DNA of 64,000 nucleotides from Muraenolepis orangiensis (taxonomy: Eukaryota; Chordata; Actinopteri; Gadiformes; Muraenolepididae): NCBI GenBank assembly GCA_027704905.1, contig CM051016.1, positions 15,424,950-15,488,949 on the forward strand. Reading direction: 5' to 3'. Under the pieces are notes generated by a model. It had not been told where the DNA came from, did no database searches, and was given only the letters and a program-made list of their open reading frames with translations. The position numbers were made by a program, and so were the translations under genes. Below, piece by piece: positions 1 to 20,604 of the stretch. Every line of letters begins with the position of its first letter. The first letter of the stretch is position 1.

Positions 1-701
1 TCTATTAAGACTAGTGCTGTGATATAATTCTTCATATGAAGGGACCTGGAGTCACACGGCTTTGAATTCACACCTCCATCTTCTGGAGTGGCCAAAGCAT
101 GCATCGTGGAGCTCGAAGAAGTGTCTCATGCCAGGCACTGAAGGCTCTGAACCCCCCCCCCCCCCCCCCCCCCACCGGCCCCACGCCGGTGTAATGCACG
201 GGTCCCTCGACGGTTATCAGCCACGATGACAGGCTCCTTAAGGAGTTAACACCAGCAACACTGCTCTGAGAGCAGCTGGCCAATAACCATCTGCTTTTAC
301 CAGAAGGTGATTTTTAGCCAAGTATAGAGAGAGTGCAATCAACAGACATAGAGAGAGAGAGAGAGAGAAGGAGAGGGTGAACAGAGGAACCCAAGGGATG
401 GAGTTGTCTCTGTAGGTGTAACCCTGCTGTGGCCTTAAGTCAGGGTTTAAGAGTCTAGCAAAGGTTAAGAGGCAGCATTTCTCATGAAAAAGGGGAGTCA
501 CCGACTTGACAGCGTCAGCTAAAAGAATGCACGAGGCTCGGTTCACAACACACACTGCCAAGCACTTCAAGGTGCAGTGGATGGAAACCCTGCTCGTCCT
601 GTCCTGGGTCGTTCCGGACCATTCAGATGCTTTGATCGCCATCATCGCTCTCCTGAGAGACACCCCCAAAAATGCGTGACTAAGGAAGTAGTGACATGGT
701 A

Positions 702-840
<139 letters not shown>

Positions 841-912
841 AGTGTATGTCTTAGGGGAGTGAAAAGGTCAGAGGCCCAGACTCATCCGACTGCTCATGGC
901 TACTGGAGTGTG

Positions 913-916
<4 letters not shown>

Positions 917-974
<58 letters not shown>
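917..974. repeat. (CT)n microsatellite
   Basis: About 29 CT units, 80 bp downstream of a (TG)n array. Confidence 0.95.
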
Positions 975-976
<2 letters not shown>

Positions 977-1841
977 GGCTGGGCTGGGCTGCTGGACGTG
1001 GGCCAGCACCATGAGGGCTAACAGCAGGAGGTAAAGCCTGACTTTACAGGGCTTCTACAGACATCAAAACCAGGAATGTTGGGATTCTTAGGTCAGGGAG
1101 GTGATTGGATCTGGGAGTCTGGGAGTTAGCTGGAGGCAGCACCGTCACCAGGGCTCAGTGAACCTCCTTAGAGTGTGTCTAAACCGAGGCTAACAACCGA
1201 GGCTGAATTCAGGACCACTGAGGTCTAGATGTTTGTCTCAGGGAGTGGTTCCACATCCTGCAGCAAGACGAGTAGGGTTGAGCTGCTTGGTGTGCGAGTA
1301 TATGTATATCCCTGGTGGCTCTCAACTCGTGCGTGTGTGTCTTGGAACTGGTTTATTGTTTGGGTCCATCAATGAAAACAAGCGTGGTAATCTGCATGTA
1401 GACGCCCATGAATGAACCGTTCAGTGCAGAATAAAGCGATAGAGATATGTTTAGCTGCAGACTCTGTCATCAGAGAGACCTGTGATTCACCCAATGGGAG
1501 TCTGGCTCCAGGCTCCAAGGGGCAGTGGAGTGACGAGAAGCAGATCTGGTCATCCCTCTCACGGTGGGCCCAGTGCGTCCTGTCTGTCTCGGGGTGGGGT
1601 GAGTGGGGGGGGGGGGGGGGCTACTCTTGCGATCAGGACCCCTGCAGCCCCCTCTATCCCCATGGTGACCACCAGTCACCCCGTCTCCCTGGGATCAGAA
1701 GTCCAAACACTGACAAAGCAAACAGGGCAATAAAAAGCCGATATGATTGTAAACCCCTTATCACCATGAATCCTGACAGCACGGCGTGCTGGAGCAGGGC
1801 CATTAGGTGACTCATCCACTGGCCGGGCGCCCAGCGGCCGG

Positions 1842-1948
1842 CAGGCAGCGTGAACTCACTACCGCTCTAGAAGGACAGGCAGCTTGAACTCACTACTGCT
1901 CTAGAAGGACAGGCAGCGTGAACTCACTACCGCTCTAAAAGGACAGGC
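1842..1948. repeat. 34-bp tandem repeat, three copies
   Basis: Three successive copies of a unit beginning aggcagcgtgaactcactac and ending in ctctagaaggac, with two or three substitutions between copies. Confidence 0.85.
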
Positions 1949-2068
1949 ACGCGCACAAGAAGCTCACCTCGGAATGCACGCATATTGACTTCCTCATTAG
2001 GCGCCTGACTCACCACACCAGGTGATCAGGCAGGACAACGCAGGCAGGGCTAACCCTGAAGCACCTAC

Positions 2069-2570
<502 letters not shown>

Positions 2571-3052
2571 GAGAGAGAGTCAAACACCATGTTATATGTA
2601 CAATGTATATTTAAAATGTTTGTTGCATCATAACAGAATCCTGACCAAATGGGTGTGGCCTATTGTGTATTAATTATAATGTGTTGACTCTTCAACACGT
2701 AACACACACACATCCACATACATGTACACCATGTGTGTGAGATGAGGTGAAGTCTGAGGTCTCAGCTACACAAAGGTGGGAGGCGGGACCTACATTGTGA
2801 CATTGTAATTCAAACACAGAGCTGCGACATTTGAAAAAAGTCACATGGCCCAGGCTGTCAGAACGAACATCAGGAGGCAAAACAACACTTGAACCCGTGA
2901 GTAACCGTGGAAACCGGGGAAACGGAAAAGAGCCGGACGATTCAAACCAAGCTCCTCCTGTTCTGAACCTTCATCACGTGTTGGAGATAACAGCTGAGAG
3001 CCAAGAAGGAGGAAACTCACTGGACTAGTCTCACGTACTTTGTTAGGGTTGT

Positions 3053-3505
<453 letters not shown>

Positions 3506-3844
3506 GTGTCCCTTCTCATATGTGCATGTAGGTCCCTGTTATCAGTGACAGTGACAGGGTGTTTGTTAACAGGGGGGGGTTAGTGATAACCTTTAGCTTT
3601 CTCACACTCAACCCTAAAGAATAAGAATATATATTATATATATATATATTATATATACAGAGCATAACACAAATATACAAAATAAACACAAGCCAAAAAT
3701 TAGACAGAGATCTAAGTTGGTGTGTATTAATTATGAACACACACAGAGAAAGAGAGACTCTGAGATTTAGTAGAGTGGGAGAAGAGAGAAGGAGAGTTGA
3801 TGGGAGGAGCCGAGTTTAAAGGGGGGGGAGAAGGAGGCAGGAGT

Positions 3845-3846
<2 letters not shown>

Positions 3847-3908
<62 letters not shown>
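3847..3908. repeat. (AG)n microsatellite
   Basis: About 31 AG units. Nearby are an AT-rich near-palindrome at 3625-3657 and a G run at 4079-4090. Confidence 0.95.
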
Positions 3909-3910
<2 letters not shown>

Positions 3911-5788
3911 CCCATTGATAACAGACAAGGCTTGTGGAGGGGGGCGGGATGGGAAGCAGGGCAGGATACTGAGTGACACAACAGGGACCTCACGGGGACA
4001 CAGGGGGCCTCCAGAGGGGCCCCCACGGCCCCTGAATCTATTTTTTAATCAGCAAGACCCGAAAAATAGAGGGTGTAGGGGGGGGGGGGGTAACTGTTAG
4101 CTCTCTTTTTAATTGCCATCACTCATTCTTAAAAAAAAGGAATGTCTTCTTCATGACATTAAATCCAACTCAAAGCGTGGTGAATCCTTCTCATCTCCTC
4201 CCAAGCGGCACGTCAAACATTGGTTTCTCCTAAAACCAGACGACCCCATAATGACGCCATCAGCTGCCACTTGAAGAGGATGGTGAGATGGGGAGAGATA
4301 GGTGGAGGGGATGTGACCTTCTGAACTGGACTGATGAGGAGCACAAACAAACACAACATTCCTCTGACCAACAACCCCAGACCGGCCTTCCTAAGGACGG
4401 CCCATGGATTCTGGTTATGAAAGGTTTTCGGTTCTAAAAACTATGGTCTGACGAGCAAATGACCAGACTTGTTCTGGATTTTCCTAGACAACAAAGAGGT
4501 TGAGCAATTCAACAGGTGAATCAGTGAATTGGAGTATTGATGAGCAGGTAAAGGTGTGTCATGGAGCTGGTTTGGGAGCTGGAGGTCAGGAGAAGGTTAC
4601 CCGACCTGGACCATCTCCAGGTCCAGGTCGTTCCAGACGGAACTTTAAATATCATCACAAAGTGAGACCCCAGTCAGTGATTGTACTGCTCTGAATCCTA
4701 TTGAATCCAGGGAGGAAATCATCAGTGGATTACTTGAATATCATTGGTGGGTCGCATAGATAGAAAAATGTATTGATTCGAGGGAATTTGTTCATAATTG
4801 TAGACATTTATCAAGTGAAAATGCCAATCTTTTTTGCGGCTCATAGGTTCTAACTCCTTTGACTTTGAGAACAAAGAAAGCAAGCATCACTTTGACTAAA
4901 CAGATTGACATAATATGTCTTGTAGTTGCATAGTCCTAACTGAATCTGTGATGCAATCAATACATTCGACTGCATCCTTGCAATGCTCCCATTGGACCAC
5001 GTAAAGGATAAGGGGGCCCAGGTGAATGTGTATCTGGAATCAGAGTTCAGATTCAGATTTGGTTGATTTATCACATGTATGAGGTAGAGTGTGTACAATG
5101 TTATCACCAGCTCCCAAGATGTGCAAAAGTTACAGAAGTTGAAGAACTACAAATTTGAAATATGTACAAAAACAACAAAGGAATACACAAATGCACGTAT
5201 TTACATACTTGCGGAACATATGAATCTGACACTATAAACAGTAAAGTATCACTATTAATATAAAGTGAAAAAGTGTGAAGTTGAGTGCAGATAGTCCGAT
5301 TGTTGTGGTAGATTCCACTCCCTCAACCAGTGAATCAGCCGTCATGGTGGAGGGAGTGGAGGTGACAGGGCCACGGGGGGGCCACTCATTCACCTCCACC
5401 AGCCCCTGATTTAGTCAAAGGGTTAAAGCCCAGGGCCCCTGACAACACACGGGACATCACTCACGTCACTCTCCTCCCATCCTGGAGAGTCAGGTGGCTC
5501 AGGCCTCCTCTACCGCCGGTGGGGTGTTTTGGTTTCATTCCCGATAGAGACGGGACATCTCGTCGTAGTCTGTACCTTTATATACTAAACTATACTATAC
5601 ATGATACATCAAATGTGACCCATCGCGTTACCACAAATGTGCAAAGGCTGTACAGATAGAAGCCAAACGTAGGTGTAATCGAAAAGATAACCTTGTATAG
5701 CTACCATTGAGGCTGCACTGTGTGACCAGAATATTAGAATTTGGTTATTTTGATACGGTCATTGAGAAATGTTTAAAACTGTGTTATA

Positions 5789-5867
5789 TATGGGGTTTTT
5801 TTTTTTGGGGGGGGGGGGGGTTAAACACAATTAAACACAATTAAACACAATTAAACACAATTAAACA
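5789..5867. repeat. Poly-T/poly-G run followed by a 10-bp tandem repeat
   Basis: A T run and a G run (5789-5820) lead into almost five perfect copies of ttaaacacaa (5821-5867). Confidence 0.85.
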
Positions 5868-5983
5868 CCTGCAAAAGCAGCCGCAGACAAGACAAGCCGA
5901 CCGACTGATCTGACTCAGCAGACTTCATACACTGACCTCCAGTCCACTGAGAACCACAGCATTGAACTAAAGGAATATAATAA

Positions 5984-6122
<139 letters not shown>

Positions 6123-7135
6123 GTTAGTGAGGGGGGGTGGTATTGGTTTCAGTGTGGGTGTGTCATTGTCACTGAGTCTTTCAACCTGTGTACCAACACC
6201 ATAAAGGAATGCCGGAGTGAAAAGGTACTCAGAGACTCAGCTCCGCTGTGGGGTGGAGCCCACACAGTGGAGCTGTGGGGTGTCACCCACAGCCCGTGGT
6301 ATCGGACGTCTCCACCACCAGCCGGGGTTTGTTACTCGGTTTTTGTGCAACTTGAAAAATCCACCAAACAAGTTTTGGGCGACTTTGTTGACGACAGGCG
6401 AGTTAGTTGCAAGGAGAATTCCGGGCATTCTATGCCGGGATTTAGTTTTAGTTGATTCCTAGTCAGCAGGTTTTGCCTCTCGCTGCCAAACCGGCTGAGC
6501 GGGTGAGGCGTCACGAGGCGCCGTGGGGGAGAGACAGCCCCCCCCCCAGAGGGGCTAAACCCTCATTAGGGTTGACTTCACCGGCCAAGAGATAAGGCAA
6601 TTAGCCGGCCGTGCCATCTGTCTGTCCCCAACACACACACACACACATCAAACCCCCCATAAAGGCAGTGGTCTGACCTGAAGTGGACTGGAGTGTGTAA
6701 CAAAGTCATTATAAACATTTATTCTAAATATAAAACTACAAATATACCGTATGAACTGATAGAAGCAGAAGAGTGTGTACTTAATGAATTCTTAATGAAT
6801 GTACTTATAGTTATATATATTATAGTATTCTCATGTTCTCTCAGGCTGTAGAATAAGTGAATACAAACAGTATGACACGGCAGACGAGTGTGACCCCACA
6901 CACAGCCGGTGCAGCACATCCCACATGTACACCAATGACAGGGAAGCTAGGAGTGTGTGTGAAGCTAGGAGTGTGTGTGACGCTAGGAGTGTGTGAAACT
7001 AGGAGTGTGTGTGAAGCAGGAGCTCCATGTCGGTCAGCAGGACCACAGAGTTCTGAGCCAGATAGTTTCACACCATGTGGCTAATAGCTTCTCCACATAG
7101 CACCGAGCAAACACTACAGGCCTCCCCTCACTGGC

Positions 7136-7388
<253 letters not shown>

Positions 7389-7570
7389 TCAATGTAATAT
7401 GCATTCTATTGCACATCTGATATGTATCTATGTCCTGATTCGGTGTGTGTTTAAGTCTGTCAGTAATGGACCCACGTTGACACTGCATGCGCACAGGTGT
7501 CATTTCAGAACCACCTGTGACGCAGGGTCACGTCGTGTGGGTGTGTGGATGTGGATGTGAATGAACGTAC

Positions 7571-8315
7571 CGTTGACTCCATTGGGGACGGCTCTACTGT
7601 GGAACTGAGAGCTCGAGAGGTCGTCCATCGACCGTCTCAGAGTCGCTGTCTTCCCCTCGGATGGTTTGCTGCTGTTCATGTGGTGCTGGTGGTGCTGATG
7701 GTGCTGGTGGTGCTGATGGTGCTGATGGTGGTCGGGACTACCGGCGCTGCCGCCACTGGAGGTGCTGCTACCGTCGCCGACGTCCCGAACCGTAACCGAC
7801 CCTCCGTTGAGATGGGTCAGGCTGGACTGGCTGTCGATGGAGCTCCGGGAGCCCGCTGCGCCCCGCTCCTCGTCCAGCATCACCACCATCTCCTTCAGCT
7901 CGGCGTTCTCCCGCACCAGAGACTCTTGGTTGGCCTCCAGGTCCTGTAGCTTCTGCTGGTAAACGCCGACGTCTTTCCACATGAAGCCGGCCGTGTACCG
8001 GCCGAACCGCTGCCACTCCCGGGACAGCTTCTTGCCCTTCTGCCGGTCGTCGTCCAGGAAGCAGCAGAGCTCCCGGAGCTCCCGGTTATCGTCCTGGAGC
8101 TTCAGGTTCACCTCCTTCAGACTCCGGATCTCGTGGAGGTGAACCTGGAGGCTGCGGTTCACCTCCTTCATCTTATTCCCGTGCTCCACCATCAGGTTCA
8201 TCTTGTCGCTCTCGGCTCTCCGGATCCTCCTCACCAGCTCCTCCTGGCTCAGCCTGGGCAGCTCTTCGTCCGAGAGCTGCTTAAAGTCCACTCCGCCGGG
8301 ACAGCGTTTGGCCAT
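7571..8315 (-). CDS. ccdc85c: Coiled-coil domain-containing protein 85C, first coding exon (5' part of gene)
   Basis: A DIPA/CCDC85-family coiled-coil protein; mammalian CCDC85C localises to apical junctions of neural progenitors and its loss causes hydrocephalus in mouse (family knowledge). The ATG at 8313-8315 opens 248 codons and the exon ends at a GTACGT donor just below 7571 (phase 1). Residues about 20-165 are charged coiled-coil sequence containing the family hallmarks RELCCFLDDDRQKGKKLSRE and EWQRFGRYTAG. A Ser/Gly-rich linker follows, then an imperfect His-His-Gln run (about residues 196-213) encoded by a trinucleotide-like repeat at about 7672-7735, then a TLRRSMDDLSSS motif. I choose 85C over 85A/85B partly because HHIPL1 is also its human neighbour. 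The exons for the C-terminus are not in the window, so this is a partial gene. Beyond the donor the open frame runs on into intron. Confidence 0.88.
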
Positions 8316-8828
8316 CTTCTCCCGACTGGCGTTTCTCTCTCTTCTTCTTCTTCTTCTTCTTCTTCTTTGCGCCCACCGCGATTCCGATACACCACCGCCT
8401 ACCTCCTCCTAACCGAGCCTCGACGGGGAAAGAGTGAAACCCGAATCCATCACATATCAGGTAGCAGGTAGGAACCCTCCTGGGTGGGCAGCCGATACCG
8501 AGGCGAGGCGCTCCGGGAGCAGGTGACCCAGAAAGAGGCTGACCCGTCGGTCCGGTGATGAACCCCCCGACACCCGGCGACACCCGTCGCTTTCACCGCA
8601 CTTATCCACGCAACGTCTGGTTTAAAACAATGAATGGTACGAACGCACAGGCCTTCGGAACGGTTAAAGCTGGACCGGTCGTCAGTACCTCGCTGCAGGG
8701 TCACACGTCTCGCCACCTCTCCCCATCCAGTCAGCCTCACTCTGACTCTCCGACTCGCCCATCCTCCAGTATAGAGGCAGTGGGCGTGACGTCAGCAGCG
8801 GTGCAGCGATTGGCCGGGCTGGCAAACA
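8316..8828 (-). promoter_or_regulatory. 5' UTR / CpG-rich promoter region of ccdc85c
   Basis: Sequence just upstream of the ccdc85c ATG is GC- and CpG-rich, continuing the CpG-rich first exon. It includes a GAA trinucleotide run on the sense (minus) strand at about 8338-8367, within 25-55 nt of the ATG and so probably in the 5' UTR. No transcription start can be fixed from sequence alone. Confidence 0.45.
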
Positions 8829-8929
8829 GGAGAGGGTTCCCATGACCACCGTCCTATAGGAGAACAGGAGAGGGTTCCCTTCACCAACGTCCCGTAGGAG
8901 AACAGGAGAGGGTTCCCTTCATCACCGTC
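8829..8929. repeat. 38-bp minisatellite, left part (about 2.7 units)
   Basis: Units of the form aggagaacaggagagggttc followed by ccttcatcaccgtcctgt. The array stops in the middle of a unit at 8929, where LINE sequence begins. Confidence 0.9.
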
Positions 8930-9746
8930 TCTACTTCCTGCGGAGGCTCCGGTCCTTCAACGTTTGTAACATGATGCTGAAGATGTTCTACCAGTCGGTG
9001 GTAGCCAGTGCCATCTTCGTCGGTGTCGTGTGCTGGGGAAGCAGGTTGAGGTCAGCAGACGCCAACAAGATCAGCAGGATCGTCAGGAAGGCTGGCGCTG
9101 TCCTGGGGGTCCAGCTGGACTCCTTGTTGGTGGTGTCTGAGAGGAGGATGCTGCGCAAGCTGCGCAGTATCCTTGACAACAACTCTCACCCTCTCCATCA
9201 GGTGCTGACCTCATACAGAAGCACCTTCAGCAACAGACTCATTCCACCCAGGTGTACCACAGAACGCCACAGGAAGTCCTTTCTTCCTGTGGCCATCAGA
9301 CTCTATAATTCATCTACCTCGGGTCGTGAGAGGGACAGTGGCGACTCAGTGACCTGAGGTCAACGCACTGTAAATACTTTCACTGTAATTTGCACTGTTA
9401 ATTCAATTTCACTTTTCACTTTTCACATGTCACTTTTTCAGTATTCATCTGAGTTATTTATTAGTATTTTATTACTGCCAATTTGCACTATACGTATTGT
9501 TGTATATTGTATATACCTACGTATTACTGTAATAACACTGTAAATTGTGCAATTCATCTGTCAATACATTTAGATTTAATTTAGATTTAATTTAGTTATA
9601 TTTTGTTTATACTAGTTTAGTTTAGTTTAGTTTGTTGTTATTTCGTTTTTAGGTATTAGTATATTTTGTGTGCATTTATTCCCCCTGTTTCAACTGTTGC
9701 ACCTTAATTTCCCTCGGGATAAATAAAGTCTCTTGAATCTTGAATC
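8930..9746 (+). mobile_element. 3'-truncated L2-like LINE fragment (end of RT ORF plus 3' UTR)
   Basis: From 8931 the plus strand encodes the C-terminal tail of a non-LTR retrotransposon reverse transcriptase, with conserved blocks YFLRRLRSFNV, MLKMFYQSVVASAIF, VVCWGSRL, VVSERRMLRKL and TTERHRKSFLPVAIRLYNSS. The open frame ends at 9357. An AT-rich 3' UTR follows, ending in AATAAA (about 9722) and the tandem tail cttgaatcttgaatc, typical of fish L2-type elements. Everything 5' of the last RT segment is missing, as expected from 5' truncation during retrotransposition. It interrupts the 38-bp minisatellite within a unit. Confidence 0.85.
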
Positions 9747-10400
9747 TGTAGGAGAACAGGAGAGGGTTCCCTTCATCTCCGTCCTGTAGGAGAACAGGAG
9801 AGGGTTCCCTTCATCTCCGTCCTGTAGGAGAACAGGAGAGGGTTCCCTTCATCACCGTCCTGTAGGAGAACAGGAGAGGGTTCCCTTCATCATCGTCCTG
9901 TAGGAGAACTGGAGAGGGTTCCCTTCATCTCCGTCCTATAGGAGAGCAGGAGAGGGTTCCCTTCATCTCCGTCCTATAGGAGAGCAGGAGAGGGTTCCCT
10001 TCATCTCCGTCCTATAGGAGAACAGGAGAGGGTTCCCTTCATCACCGTCCTATAGGAGAGCAGGAGAGGGTTCCCTTCATCTCCGTCCTATAGGAGAGCA
10101 GGAGAGGGTTCCCTTCATCTCCGTCCTATAGGAGAGCAGGAGAGGGTTCCCTTCATCTCCGTCCTGTAGGAGAACAGGAGAGGGTTCCCATGACCACCGT
10201 CCTACAGGAGAACAGGAGAGGGTTCCCTTCATCACCGTCCTGTAGGAGAACAGGAGAGGGTTCCCTTCATCACCGTCCTGTAGGAGAACAGGAGAGGGTT
10301 CCCTTCATCTCCGTCCTGTAGGAGAACAGGAGAGGGTTCCCTTCATCTCCGTCCTGTAGGAGAACTGGAGAGGGTTCCGTCCTGTAGGAGAACTGGAGAG
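9747..10400. repeat. 38-bp minisatellite, right part (about 17 units)
   Basis: Seventeen or so units of tgtaggagaacaggagaggg plus ttcccttcatctccgtcc, with variants at a few fixed positions (gt/at, aa/ag, ctcc/cacc). The last units near 10375-10400 are shortened. Confidence 0.93.
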
Positions 10401-11168
10401 TAGGCTTCCTGTAGGCTGGCTCGGCCCGGGGAACCTGCCGTTTGAATATGGATGTGAAAACTACTAAGTAGTGAATCATATGCTAACGCATTCACAAAGT
10501 GTTACAACATGAGGGACACTACAGCAGAGCTACTGAATTAGCTTATGGCAAACTGAACTGGACTCTAAATAATGATGTTGTGCACTGATTCTGATGTATT
10601 GTACGATGTTTGCTTCGTCCCGAATTTCAACATTGGGCTATTTCTTCTGTCAACATGAAACAGCGTTCAACTGGCTTATGTAATGCTAATCAGTTGAGTT
10701 GTTTTGCTGCATGTAGGCTAGTGAAGTGTGTCAGGTACACACAACACTCTATACAGCCTAAAGATGGTCTGGGTGGCGTCGCCCTCTGCCGGTGAGCAGG
10801 CGTACTGCGGCCCTCTCAATGAATACAACTGGTTGAAGACTATTTTACAGAGAAAACAATATCGGGTGTTGAGTAACGCCTTTAAACAACAACACAAATA
10901 ATAGTATTATTCATAATAATAATAATAATAATAATAATAATATAATGATGGTGATGATGATGATGATGTTGATTACGATGATATTAATAATAATTCTTAA
11001 AACAACAACAACAACAACAACAACAACGTGTCTAATACTTTATGTATATGTGTTAATGTCAACCGTATAAATGACATATTTCCAGGGTATCGCACATTGA
11101 AATGAGGGAACAACTGATGGATTTCCTACAATACAAACAGCGAGGAGGTGGGCCGGCGGGGGAGAGAG
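10401..11168. other. Intergenic spacer with trinucleotide repeats, upstream of hhipl1
   Basis: No gene is seen. It contains (AAT)n at about 10914-10941, (GAT)n-like sequence at 10946-10970 and (AAC)n at 11002-11027. Confidence 0.6.
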
Positions 11169-11240
11169 GACCCGGACCCGGACCCGAACCCGAACCCGAA
11201 CCCGAACCCGGACCCGGACCCGGACCCGGACCCGGACTGA
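11169..11240. repeat. CCCGGA/CCCGAA hexanucleotide repeat near the hhipl1 start
   Basis: About twelve hexamers, arranged as CCCGGA, then CCCGAA, then CCCGGA blocks, 280 bp upstream of the hhipl1 ATG. All reading frames through it are open on both strands. A purine-rich GAGA/GGAAGA tract follows at about 11390-11448. It probably lies in the promoter or 5' UTR of hhipl1. Confidence 0.8.
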
Positions 11241-11517
11241 CGGAGCTCGGTCCACCCCCCTCGGCCCACCCCTCGGGGTACTCGGGGTCAGCCTCGGTGA
11301 CAGTAAGAGAGACATGGCGTGACGACATCGCTCATCACCACCCGGCTGGTAGATGATTAAACCAGAGCAAAGGGCGTCCGCAGGCAGGACGGGGGGGAGA
11401 GAGAGAGAAAAAGAGGAAGAGGAAGAGGGGGCGAGAGAGAGAGAGACGTGTTCGCGGAGAACCAGGGTTCCATGACATAGCTCGGTGCTCCGTGTGTTCT
11501 CCTCCACCCCGGGCACC

Positions 11518-18967
<7,450 letters not shown>

Positions 18968-19008
18968 GTTGTGGAAGTGTAGAGGACGCTGAGTTACGAC
19001 CAACTAGT

Positions 19009-19257
19009 AAGGTACTATGACCTGGAGGGGATAAGGCAGTGTTAGGTACTATGACCTGGAGGCGATAAGGCAGTGTTGGGTACTATGACCTGGAGGGGAT
19101 AAGGCAGTGCTAGGTACTATGACCTGGAGGGGATAAGGCAGTGTTAGGTACTATGACCTGGAGGGGATAAGGCAGTGTTAGGTACTATGACCTGGAGGGG
19201 ATAAGGCAGTGTTAGGTACTATGACCTGGAGGGGATAAGGCAGTGTTAGGTACTATG
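19009..19257. repeat. 34-bp minisatellite (about 7 units)
   Basis: Units ggtactatgacctggagggg plus ataaggcagtgtta, nearly identical. The array starts about 40 bp after the hhipl1 stop codon and so probably overlaps its 3' UTR. Confidence 0.93.
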
Positions 19258-19299
19258 AGCTTTAAGGTACTGTGAAGTCCAGAGGGACAAGTATGTTGA

Positions 19300-19540
19300 G
19301 GAAGGTAGAGGTTAAGGTATGATGGAGTTTAGTAGAGTTTAAGTTACTACGTGTAGAGGTTAAGGTTCTATGCAGTTTAGTAGAGTTTAAGGTACTACGT
19401 GTAGAGGTTAAGGTTCTACGTGTAGAGGTTAAGGTTCTATGCAGTTTAGTAGAGTTTAAGGTACTACATGTAGAGGTTAAGGTTCTATGTAGTTTAGTAG
19501 AGTTTAGGGTACTACGTGTAGAGGTTGAGGTACTTCAGTT
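19300..19540. repeat. Irregular minisatellite, about 48-bp unit
   Basis: Repeated gtagaggttaaggttctatg and cagtttagtagagtttaagg blocks with a 48-bp main period and shortened copies. It shares ggtact(a) words with the preceding 34-bp array. Confidence 0.8.
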
Positions 19541-19834
19541 TAGTAGAAACTGAGGTACCATGGAGTGTAAAGTTGTAAGTAGTATGAACTAAATGATAGT
19601 TTTGTATCGCCCTAACAATGACCTGTGCAAGTATTCCTGTTTCTGTCACTAGGGTTGCAGTTAATTTGACTTTCACTGCAGAGATGAAAGATTTTAACTT
19701 AAATTGTAACAGTTTTCAATTAAAACAAGTTTTATATCTCTTTAGAGATGTGTTGCAGTAAAAGATTGAACAATGTATGTCATGTCAATTGTTTTATGTC
19801 ACATCATTCCATGATACTATTAATAGCAGAGAGA

Positions 19835-20604
19835 TGGCTAGATTTGGGTATTAGGAGAGATATGTTTAGGTATTAGGATCTATATGTTTAGGTATTAGGA
19901 GAGATATGTTTAGGTATTACGATAGATATGTTTAGGTATTAGGAGAGATATGTTTAGGTATTTGGTTAGATATGTTTAGGTATTAGGATATATATGTTTA
20001 GGTATTAGGATAGATATGTTTAGGTATTAGGATCGATTTGTTTAGGTATTAGGATCGATTTGTTTAGGTATTAGGATATATATGTTTAGGTATTAGGATA
20101 GATATGTTTAGGTATTAGGTTAAGGTTAGATATTTTTTAGGTATTAGGATAGATATGTTTAGGTATTAGGATAGATTTGTTTAGGTAATAGGTTAGATAT
20201 GTTTAGGTATTAGGATAGATATGTTTAGGTATTAGGATAGATATGTTTAGGTAATAGTTTAAATATGTTTAGGTATTAGGATAGATATGTTTAGGTATTA
20301 GGATAGATATGTTTAGGTAATAGGTTAGATATGTTTAGGTATTAGGTTAAGGTTAGATATTTTTAGGTATTAGGATAGATATGTTTAGGTATTAGGATAG
20401 ATTTGTTTAGGTATTAGGATAGATATGTTTAGGTATTAGGATAGATGTGTTTAGGTATTAGGTTAAGGTTAGATATGTTTAGGTATTAGGATCGATTTGT
20501 TTAGGTATTAGGATAGATTTGTTTAGGTAATAGGTTAGATATGTTTAGGTATTCGGTTAAGGTTAGATATGTTTAGGTATTAGGATAGATATGTTTAGGT
20601 ATTG
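19835..20604. repeat. 22-bp minisatellite, left part (about 35 units)
   Basis: Units aggtattaggatagatatgttt with scattered variants, and occasional longer units carrying an extra ttaaggttag. The array resumes at 21311 after a LINE-derived insert. Confidence 0.93.

Noticed and set aside
8971..9357. Apparent 128-residue protein upstream of hhipl1
   Set aside because: It is the tail of an L2-like reverse transcriptase followed by the element's 3' UTR and terminal repeat.
11169..11240. Interstitial telomere-like repeat
   Set aside because: The unit is CCCGGA/CCCGAA, not CCCTAA.
11485..11517. Upstream extension of the hhipl1 open frame
   Set aside because: The frame is open but begins with GTG, not ATG; the ATG at 11518 is the first in frame and directly precedes the signal peptide.
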